A program made the position numbers and the translations under genes. Shown here piece by piece: positions 57,820 to 64,000 of a stretch of DNA of 64,000 nt. Source of the stretch: Tabrizicola_A aquatica. GTDB lineage: Bacteria; Pseudomonadota; Alphaproteobacteria; Rhodobacterales; Rhodobacteraceae. The notes under the pieces were generated by a model. The model did not search any database, was not told the DNA's origin, and was given only the letters and a program-made list of their open reading frames with translations. Where the stretch lies: NCBI GenBank assembly GCA_965194375.1, contig OZ239428.1; one strand, 5' to 3'. Every line of letters begins with the position of its first letter. Within the stretch, counting starts at the first letter, position 1.

Positions 57820-58601
57820 GCCTGTTCGGTCACGCCGTCGGGCAGTTTCGCGCCGGTCATGAAGGCCACCGCGTCAGACATCGAATAATCCTGCGGGCGG
57901 ATCACGCAAAGGCGGCGGCCAAGGCGGTGAATGTGGATACGGTCGGCCACTTCGAACACATGCGGCATGTTGTGCGAAATCAGGATGATCGGGATGCCCC
58001 GCGCCCGCACGTCGCGGATCAGGTCCAGCACGCGGCGTGATTCCTTGACGCCCAGCGCGGCGGTGGGTTCGTCGAGGATCACAACCTTAGAGCCAAAGGC
58101 GGCAGCACGGGCCACGGCCACGCCCTGACGCTGGCCACCCGAGAGCGTTTCGACCGCCTGTGAGATGTCTTGAATGGTCATCAGACCCAGTTCCGACAGT
58201 TTCTGGCGGGCAAAAGCCTCCATCCGGGGGCGGTCCATCTGGCGAAAGACCGAGCCAAGGATGCCGGGCTTGCGCCATTCGCGACCCAGAAACATGTTGT
58301 CGGCAATCGACAGCGCGGGCGACATCGCAAGGTTTTGGTAGACCGTTTCGATGCCCATGGCGCGGGCATCATCGGGGCTGCGGAAATGAACGGGCTTGCC
58401 GTCTAACAAGATCTCGCCGTGGTCTGGGGTGACCGCGCCGGAAAGCGCCTTGATGAGGGTCGATTTGCCAGCCCCGTTGTCACCGATCACGGCACAGATC
58501 TCGCCCGGCATCAGGTCAAAATCTGCCCCGTTCATGGCCACCACGGTGCCATAGCGTTTCATCAGCCCGCGCGCTTCAAGGATGGGTTGTACAGCGGTCA
58601 T
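57816..58601 (-). CDS. frcA: Sugar ABC transporter ATP-binding protein (FrcA-like)
   Basis: A single-ABC-domain ATPase (261 residues) of the CUT2 sugar importer class, unlike the two-domain RbsA. MTAVQPILEARGLMKRYG starts it at 58601. Walker A is GDNGAGKST (40-48), signature LSGGQRQGVAVAR, Walker B VVILDEPTAALG, H-loop ISHNM. Four-base overlaps join it to frcC upstream and frcK downstream. Confidence 0.92.
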   Translation of the reverse strand: MTAVQPILEARGLMKRYGTVVAMNGADFDLMPGEICAVIGDNGAGKSTLIKALSGAVTPDHGEILLDGKPVHFRSPDDARAMGIETVYQNLAMSPALSIADNMFLGREWRKPGILGSVFRQMDRPRMEAFARQKLSELGLMTIQDISQAVETLSGGQRQGVAVARAAAFGSKVVILDEPTAALGVKESRRVLDLIRDVRARGIPIILISHNMPHVFEVADRIHIHRLGRRLCVIRPQDYSMSDAVAFMTGAKLPDGVTEQA

Positions 58602-59677
58602 TGTGTTGCCCTCCGCAGCCATTGATCCAAGGCGACAGCGATGATGACAAGGCAGCCTGCGGCGAACATCTGCCAATAATCATCGACCCCTGCAAGCGAC
58701 AGGCCGGTGTTGAAAACGCCCACAATAAAGGCCCCAAGGACCGACCCGATGATCGACCCGCGCCCGCCGAACAGCGAGGTGCCGCCGATCACCACGGCGG
58801 TGATGGAGCCGAGGTTCACCGTGTCAAAGGCGATGGGCGAGACAGAGCCAACCCGGCCAATGGCGATCCAGGCGGCAAAGCCACAGATGAGCCCGGCCAC
58901 AGCATAGACGGAAATCAGTGTTCGACTGACGTTGATGCCCGAAAGCATCGCCGCGTCGGGATCATCGCCAATCGCATGAACATGCCTGCCCCATGCGGTG
59001 TGGTTGAGCACATACCACAAGATCGCCGCCAACAGGATGAGCGCGATGCCGCCATAGGTCAGCGAGGCCCCCGCCATGTTGAAGCCTTCGCCAAACCACA
59101 AGAGCCCCGGCGCATTGGCTTCGATATCGGCGTTGCGGATGGATTCAGACTGGGAATACCACAGCTTCAGCGCGTTAAAGATCGACAGGGTGCCCAAGGT
59201 CACGATGAAGGGCGGCAGCTTGATACGGGCGACAAGGACGCCGTTGATAAAGCCCATGAGCGCACCGAAGAACATGCCGATCAGCACCGCCAGAAACACC
59301 GGTAGGCCCGCGACCACCGCAAGATTGCCCATGATCAGGGACGAGATCACCAGAATAGCGCCGACCGAGAGGTCGATCCCGGCGGTCAGGATGATCAGCG
59401 TCTGCGCCATCGCGATAAAGCCGGTGACGGTGGTCTGTTTCAACACCGTTGACAGCGCGCCCATGCCAAAAAACCGTGGGGCGACGATCGAGAAGGCGAT
59501 GATCGAGATCAACAGGACCAGAGCCGGGATCAGCGTCGGGTTCCTGCGAAGGTGACCGCGCAGGATATGCGTCAGGGTCTTGTCATCCTTGTCAAAGCTC
59601 GCGACGGCCGTGTCGGCCTTGTTCAGCGTCGCCTCGTAATCGGAAATCGTCTTGGTTGGTGCGTCATCTGCGCTCAT
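58598..59677 (-). CDS. frcC: Sugar ABC transporter permease (FrcC-like)
   Basis: A CUT2-family inner-membrane permease. I take MSADDAPTKTISDYEATLNK at 59677, 359 residues; GGAG is 11 bases upstream, so the ATG at 59701 is possible. A cytoplasmic N-terminal segment of about 45 residues precedes eight to ten membrane helices. Family features are LTAGIDLSVGAILVISSLIM, GFINGVLVARIKLPPFIVTL, and the late GRGSIIGSVLGAFIVGVFN. Coupled to frcA by ATGA. Confidence 0.92.
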   Translation of the reverse strand: MSADDAPTKTISDYEATLNKADTAVASFDKDDKTLTHILRGHLRRNPTLIPALVLLISIIAFSIVAPRFFGMGALSTVLKQTTVTGFIAMAQTLIILTAGIDLSVGAILVISSLIMGNLAVVAGLPVFLAVLIGMFFGALMGFINGVLVARIKLPPFIVTLGTLSIFNALKLWYSQSESIRNADIEANAPGLLWFGEGFNMAGASLTYGGIALILLAAILWYVLNHTAWGRHVHAIGDDPDAAMLSGINVSRTLISVYAVAGLICGFAAWIAIGRVGSVSPIAFDTVNLGSITAVVIGGTSLFGGRGSIIGSVLGAFIVGVFNTGLSLAGVDDYWQMFAAGCLVIIAVALDQWLRRATQ

Positions 59678-59737
59678 CGCTGTGGCGTCTCCCCCGGTCA
59701 TGGCTGGCCAAAGCCGAGGGTGTGCCCCGGCTATGAA

Positions 59738-59764
59738 GAAGGGCGACCGTAAGAGTCGCCCTTC
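59738..59764 (-). other. Hairpin between frcB and frcC
   Basis: GAAGGGCGAC/GTCGCCCTTC with a seven-base loop, 28 bases after the frcB stop. The tail (TTCATAG) is not U-rich, so it probably stabilises the frcB part of the mRNA or attenuates partially. It parallels the hairpin after bztA. Confidence 0.6.
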
Positions 59765-59792
59765 CATTGATCAAGTCAGTGCGTGAGGGGCA

Positions 59793-60806
59793 TTAGCCCC
59801 AGCACAGCTCGGTGCCCTTGGTGCTGTCGATCGACGTCACGCCTTCGGCGGGCTTGTCGGTCACCAGGTTCACACCCGTGTTGAAGAAGGTCAGACCGTC
59901 GGAGGCAGCCGGCTTGGTGCCGTCCTTGGCGAAGGCGGCAATCGCTTCGATGCCCTTCGAGGCCATCAAAAGCGGGTACTGCTGCGAGGTCGCACCGATC
60001 ACGCCCGACTGGACCGAAGCCACGCCCGGGCAACCGCCGTCAACCGAAACGATGATCGCTTGGCCTTCTTTGCCAGCGTTCTTCAGCGCCTGATAGGCAC
60101 CTTCGGCAGCCGGTTCGTTGATGGTGTAGACCACGTTGATGTCGGGGTCTTTGGCCAAGAGGGTTTCCATAGCGCGCAGACCGCCCTCGGGGTTCGCGTC
60201 CGAGGATTCGTGGCCAATGACGCGCGGATCGTCTTCCGAGTCCATTACGGTCAAATCGGGAACGGTGATGCCAAAGCCGGTCAAGAAGCCGGTGTTGCGC
60301 TGCACGTCAACCGAGATGTTGTCTTTGTTGATGTTCAGCATGGCGATCTTGGCATTGGCAGCCTCGGCGCCCAGGGTCGCAGCGGCCCATTTACCGATCA
60401 AGATGCCAGCTTCGAAGTTGTCGGTCGCAAAGGTCATGTCCTGAGCTTCGGGATCAGCGATCGGGGTGTCGAGCGCGATCACGAGAATGCCAGCGGCGCG
60501 GGCGTCTTTCAGTGCCGGTGCGACCGAGTCGTTCGAGGCGGTGATCAGGATGCCCTTGGCACCAGCAGCGACGCAGTTTTCGATGGCGGTGATCTGCGGA
60601 GCAGCGTCGCCGTCTTTTTCACCAGCATAGGCCTGGAAGTCGAGGCCAGCGGCAGCGGCAGCAGCCTCGGCGCCCTCTTTCATCTTCACGAAGAAGGGGT
60701 TGGTGTTGTTCTTGGTGATCAGGCAAGCCAGATCAGCAGCCGAGGCGGAGCCCGCCATCAGTGCCAGAGCGGCAGCGCCAAGCAGCGCAGTGGTCTTGAG
60801 TTTCAT
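59793..60806 (-). CDS. frcB: Sugar ABC transporter substrate-binding protein (FrcB-like)
   Basis: Periplasmic sugar-binding protein of the type I fold. The start MKLKTTALLGAAALALMAG at 60806 follows GGAGGAAACAG. A Sec signal peptide is cleaved after SASA (about residue 23). The mature part has LACLITKNNTNPFFVKMKEG, VIALDTPIADPE and NVVYTINEPAAEGAYQALKN. The 337 residues match FrcB-type fructose/ribose/mannose-binding proteins best; the exact sugar cannot be read from sequence. First gene of the operon. Confidence 0.92.
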   Translation of the reverse strand: MKLKTTALLGAAALALMAGSASAADLACLITKNNTNPFFVKMKEGAEAAAAAAGLDFQAYAGEKDGDAAPQITAIENCVAAGAKGILITASNDSVAPALKDARAAGILVIALDTPIADPEAQDMTFATDNFEAGILIGKWAAATLGAEAANAKIAMLNINKDNISVDVQRNTGFLTGFGITVPDLTVMDSEDDPRVIGHESSDANPEGGLRAMETLLAKDPDINVVYTINEPAAEGAYQALKNAGKEGQAIIVSVDGGCPGVASVQSGVIGATSQQYPLLMASKGIEAIAAFAKDGTKPAASDGLTFFNTGVNLVTDKPAEGVTSIDSTKGTELCWG

Positions 60807-60922
60807 TCTGTTTCCTCCCAAGGAATGAAGGGAATTATCCCATTCTGATGCCGTCCGACTTGGCCATGACGCCCGGCGACAGGATGTAGATGACCTGATT
60901 CCCATCCTTGCGTCAAGATAAA

Positions 60923-60939
60923 TAAATCAGAGTGATTTA
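60923..60939. promoter_or_regulatory. 17-bp palindromic operator in the frc/fucU divergent promoter
   Basis: TAAATCA-GAG-TGATTTA, a perfect palindrome with a three-base centre. A plus-strand TTGACA begins four bases after it (60943-60948). On the minus strand CTGTCA (60949-60944) and TTTATT, 17 bases apart, straddle it. A repressor bound here would block both directions; the ROK regulator encoded nearby is the obvious candidate. Confidence 0.65.
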
Positions 60940-61031
60940 ATATTGACAGCCCGCCGCTGAGGTCGCAGTCTTTGCGATTAGGGCTGGCACATATCTGCCA
61001 GAATCGCGGGCCACGGAAGGCACATGACATT

Positions 61032-61448
61032 ATGCTGATCGGCATCTCTCCCCTCTTGGGGCCAGATCTTTTGCACGCGCTTCGGGCGATGGGCCACGGC
61101 GATGAAATCGCCTTTGTCGACGGAAATTATCCGGCGGCAGAACATGCCCGCCGCCTGATCCGGGCCGATGGCATTCCCCTCCTGCCAATGCTGCAAGCGG
61201 TGCTGGCAGTGCTGCCAGTCGAGGCGGTGATGCGGGCGGCCCTGAACAATGATCCGGCACAGGCAGGTGCCATTCACCGCCAGATCGACGCGCTGGCGCA
61301 AGGCTGCGGCCAGAGTGCGACATCTCTTTCGGGCGATCAGCTTTACCCAAGGATCCGTGCGGCCTATGCTGTGGTGGCCACCTCGGAGCCTGCGCTTTTC
61401 GCCAATGTTCTTTTGCGCAAGGCGGCCCTTCCGCCTTCCAACAGCTAA
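61032..61448 (+). CDS. fucU: RbsD/FucU family sugar mutarotase
   Basis: Interconverts sugar anomers (fucose/ribose mutarotase family). The start MLIGISPLLGPDLLHALRAM at 61032 gives 138 residues. The catalytic motif is MGHGDEIAFVDGNYPA with His22, and the C-terminal YAVVATSEPALFANVLLRK is typical of FucU. Divergent from the importer and 15 bases before the ROK gene, so both are probably cotranscribed. Confidence 0.92.
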   Translation: MLIGISPLLGPDLLHALRAMGHGDEIAFVDGNYPAAEHARRLIRADGIPLLPMLQAVLAVLPVEAVMRAALNNDPAQAGAIHRQIDALAQGCGQSATSLSGDQLYPRIRAAYAVVATSEPALFANVLLRKAALPPSNS

Positions 61449-61463
61449 GGTCCCACCGCCGCC

Positions 61464-62690
61464 ATGCCGCTTGCCGCCGATTTCGTGACCGACCGACAAG
61501 GCGCCGATGATCTTGGTTTGCGCGGGTCGAACCAATCTGGGATGCGCGACCATAACGAGCGGCTGGTGCTGTCGCTGTTGCGCCAGCATGGCGCGCTGGC
61601 CAAATCCGACATCGCGCGCATCACCGGGCTTTCGGCGCAAACGATCAGCGTGATCATGCGCGCGCTGGAACAAGACGGGCTTTTGCTGCGCGGCGAACCG
61701 GTGCGCGGGCGCATTGGCCAACCCTCTGTGCCGATGCACCTGAACCCCGAAGGCGCGCTGTTTTTGGGGCTGAAGATCGGGCGGCGGTCAACCGATCTTG
61801 TGCTGGTCGATTTTATGGGTCGGGTGCGCGACAGCCGCCGGAAAACCTATCGCTACCCCACTCCCGGCGGCATTGTTGCCTTTGTGGGCGAGGCCTTGCC
61901 CGAGTTGATGCATGGGCTGCCCGCCACCCTGCGGCCACGGGTCAGCGGCATGGGTGTGGCCATGCCATTCCAGCTGTGGAACTGGGTGCAAGCCTTGGGC
62001 GCGCCGCAGGCTGAAATGGACGCTTGGCGCGATTGCGACATTCAGGCCGATCTGGCCGCGATCACCGCAATGCCGGTCTATGTGCAAAACGACGCCACCT
62101 CCGCCTGTGGGGCAGAACTGGTCTTCGGCACCGGGGATAAGCCACGGGATTTTCTGTATTTCTACTTTGGTACCTTTATCGGCGGTGGGCTGGTATTGAA
62201 CGGCCAGCTTTGCCTCGGGCGCACCGGGAATGCGGCGGGCGTTGGCCCCATGCCCGTTCAAGGACCAGATGGTCGGATGCGGCGCCTTCTCGAAGTGGCC
62301 TCTCTGGCCAGTCTCGCAGATGAAATGGAAGCGGCGGGCGAAAGTGCGGATCATCTGTGGGAGCAGCCGGACCGTTGGCAGGTCCCGGAACACTTGCTGG
62401 AACGCTGGCTGACCGAAGCAACCGAAGGGCTGGCCTCAGCGATCCTGTCGGCCACGACACTGTTGGAACTCGAAGCGGTGTTGATCGACGGCTGGATGCC
62501 ACCCGCGATCCGAGCCGAGATCACCGCCCGCACCATTGCAGCCCTGCAGCGTCTCGATCTGTCGGGCATCACCCCGCCTTTGGTGCGGGAGGGAACCGTC
62601 GGCGCGCAGGCCCGATCCTTGGGCGCAGCGGCGATTCCGCTGTCACAGCGCTACCTCTTGGATCAAAACGCAGCCCAGCGCGACGCCTAA
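61464..62690 (+). CDS. ROK-family transcriptional repressor
   Basis: A 408-residue ROK protein with an N-terminal winged helix (LVLSLLRQHGALAKSDIARI then TGLSAQTISVIMRALEQDGL, about residues 34-73) and a sugar-kinase-like domain (from about 95). The canonical ROK zinc Cys cluster is not seen; the ATP/glucokinase loop GTFIGGGLVLNGQL is present. It probably senses the imported sugar and represses the frc operon and its own operon through the palindrome at 60923. Confidence 0.9.
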   Translation: MPLAADFVTDRQGADDLGLRGSNQSGMRDHNERLVLSLLRQHGALAKSDIARITGLSAQTISVIMRALEQDGLLLRGEPVRGRIGQPSVPMHLNPEGALFLGLKIGRRSTDLVLVDFMGRVRDSRRKTYRYPTPGGIVAFVGEALPELMHGLPATLRPRVSGMGVAMPFQLWNWVQALGAPQAEMDAWRDCDIQADLAAITAMPVYVQNDATSACGAELVFGTGDKPRDFLYFYFGTFIGGGLVLNGQLCLGRTGNAAGVGPMPVQGPDGRMRRLLEVASLASLADEMEAAGESADHLWEQPDRWQVPEHLLERWLTEATEGLASAILSATTLLELEAVLIDGWMPPAIRAEITARTIAALQRLDLSGITPPLVREGTVGAQARSLGAAAIPLSQRYLLDQNAAQRDA

Positions 62691-62852
62691 GGCAATTGGT
62701 TTTGTATTGGTATGGCCGAGGTCCGCCGCAGGTTTGACTGGGCCGGCAGGCCCTGTGCCTGCAAGACGGGTTTGACCAGCGCTTCGACTGGACAGGCTGT
62801 CGCGGCCCATGGCAGGTTAACCCAACCCTTCGCCGCACAAGGCACCGACCCG

Positions 62853-63845
62853 ATGCAGACCGAGACCCCGACCCGACAGCCAAACCTTTTGCCGCAACTG
62901 GCCCATACCCGCAATCCCGGCATGGCGCTGGATCTGGATTGGGTGGCCAACGTTCAGGTGAACACCTCAGCGGTCGAACGGCGCACGGGCAGCTTGGGCG
63001 GCCGGCGGTCGGTGAAGAAAGAATTTCAGGCAGCGTGGCTTTTGAAGGCCATCTCACTGATCGACCTGACCACGCTCTCAGGCGATGACACGGCAGGCCG
63101 GGTCAAGCGGCTCTGCGCCAAGGCCCGCCAGCCGGTGCGGCCCGAGATGCTTGAGGCGCTGGGACTGCCGGGGCTGACGGTGGGCGCGGTCTGCGTTTAT
63201 CACGAGATGGTAGAAATAGCGGTGCGGGCGCTGGAAGGCACGAACATTCCCGTAGCGGCTGTATCCACCGGATTTCCGGCAGGCCTGTCACCCTATCACC
63301 TGCGCATCGCCGAAATCGGCGAAAGCGTAAAGGCAGGTGCGCAAGAGATCGACATCGTCATCTCGCGCCGCCATGTGCTGACCGGCAATTGGCAGGCGCT
63401 CTATGATGAAATGCGCGAGATGCGCGCGGCCTGTGGCGCGGCCCATGTCAAGGCGATCCTCGCCACAGGTGAATTGCAAACCCTACGCAATGTCGCGCGC
63501 GCCTCGCTGGTGTGCATGATGGCAGGCGCCGATTTCATCAAGACGTCGACCGGCAAAGAGACGGTGAACGCCACCCTGCCCGTCTCATTGACCATGATCC
63601 GCTGCATCCGCGATTATCAAGACCGCACCGGCATCAAGGTGGGCTACAAACCGGCGGGTGGGATTTCAAAGGCCAAGGATGCGCTGATGTATCTGGCGCT
63701 GATGAAGGACGAACTTGGCCACCCGTGGCTGCAGCCCGACCTCTTCCGCTTTGGCGCCTCCTCCCTTCTGGGCGATATCGAACGGCAATTGGAGCATTAC
63801 CTGACCGGGCAGTATTCGGCGGCCAACCGCCATGCGATGGGCTGA
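62853..63845 (+). CDS. deoC: Deoxyribose-phosphate aldolase
   Basis: Splits 2-deoxyribose 5-phosphate to glyceraldehyde 3-phosphate and acetaldehyde. The start MQTETPTRQPNLLPQLAHTR at 62853 gives 331 residues, the long eukaryote-like form. Schiff-base Lys230 is in DFIKTSTGKE, the second lysine K266 in GYKPAGGI, and EIDIVISRRHVLTG is the strand with the acidic residue. No strong ribosome site; an ATG at 62712 is in frame but its product lacks family similarity. It lies 162 bases after the ROK gene. Confidence 0.94.
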   Translation: MQTETPTRQPNLLPQLAHTRNPGMALDLDWVANVQVNTSAVERRTGSLGGRRSVKKEFQAAWLLKAISLIDLTTLSGDDTAGRVKRLCAKARQPVRPEMLEALGLPGLTVGAVCVYHEMVEIAVRALEGTNIPVAAVSTGFPAGLSPYHLRIAEIGESVKAGAQEIDIVISRRHVLTGNWQALYDEMREMRAACGAAHVKAILATGELQTLRNVARASLVCMMAGADFIKTSTGKETVNATLPVSLTMIRCIRDYQDRTGIKVGYKPAGGISKAKDALMYLALMKDELGHPWLQPDLFRFGASSLLGDIERQLEHYLTGQYSAANRHAMG

Positions 63846-63900
63846 ATGACGACCCTGCTCAAAGAAGGGGCGCTGCCCCTCGCCGCGTTTCGCGGCTCAC

Positions 63901-63970
63901 CCCGGAGTATTTTTGCCAAGATGAAATCCCCCGCGCATTTCATCTTGGCCCCAAATACTCCCGCCGGAGG
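63901..63970. repeat. CATCTTGG-AATACTCCC palindromic repeat after deoC
   Basis: CCGGAGTATTTTTGCCAAGA...TGAAAT and its complement ATTTCATCTTGG...AATACTCCCGCCGG form two arms around a ten-base centre. It follows deoC by about 55 bases and may end that transcript. Same family as 43180-43264. Confidence 0.75.
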
Positions 63971-64000
63971 CGCACGGCGGCCCTCTGCGATCCCCTTTGC

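Overview
This 64 kb window is chromosomal DNA of a high-GC alphaproteobacterium, almost certainly a member of the Rhodobacterales (Rhodobacteraceae/Paracoccaceae type). The evidence is a complete bztABCD glutamate/aspartate-family ABC operon, an ATP12-type chaperone (alphaproteobacteria and mitochondria), a 391-residue EF-Tu in two copies, an FeS-BCP photolyase of the PhrB/CryB class, a frcBCAK-type sugar operon, and intergenic palindromes built on CATCTTGG...AATACTCCC. It is mostly core genome: nearly all ribosomal, RNA polymerase and translation-factor genes lie on the minus strand and read right to left.

Layout in transcription order (right to left). At 56.3-46.3 kb lies the second half of the S10-spc-alpha superoperon: rpmC, rpsQ, rplN, rplX, rplE, rpsN, rpsH, rplF, rplR, rpsE, rpmD, an interposed ectC, rplO, secY, adk, rpsM, rpsK, rpoA, rplQ. 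Then come a quorum-sensing luxR-luxI pair with a luxI remnant, rarA, crcB, an RluA-family pseudouridine synthase, an ATP12 chaperone and bztABCD (46-36 kb). From 36 to 25.8 kb a mostly plus-strand block holds a SixA-like phosphatase, a ferredoxin-like protein, a sterol-desaturase-family protein, argB, yihA, a MOSC protein, yidC, an EAL protein, ttcA and a RidA-like protein. From 24.9 to 2.2 kb the minus strand carries tuf2, tRNA-Trp, secE, nusG, rplK, rplA, rplJ, rplL, rpoB, rpoC, rpsL, rpsG, fusA and tuf1. At the left edge rpsJ (cut off) starts the first half of the S10 operon. The S10 operon is therefore broken: rpsJ (and presumably rplC to rplP) is more than 56 kb from rpmC.

The right end (57.2-63.8 kb) is a carbohydrate locus. 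A frcB-frcC-frcA-frcK-like ABC importer plus kinase is divergent from a FucU/RbsD mutarotase, a ROK-family repressor and deoC. A perfect 17-bp palindrome lies in the divergent promoter region. The likely flow is import of a sugar, anomer interconversion, phosphorylation, and repression relieved by the sugar.

The unusual features are accessory genes inserted inside normally conserved translation operons (photolyase between tuf and rpsJ; ectC between rpmD and rplO; a methyltransferase and a DUF616 glycosyltransferase between rplA and rplJ; a TauE/SafE transporter between secE and tRNA-Trp), many perfect hairpins in the spacers of these operons, and two families of structured intergenic repeats. 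The two tuf genes lie in an ungapped 1.33 kb direct repeat that also encodes the last residues of the photolyase. No CRISPR array, phage or transposase gene is visible.
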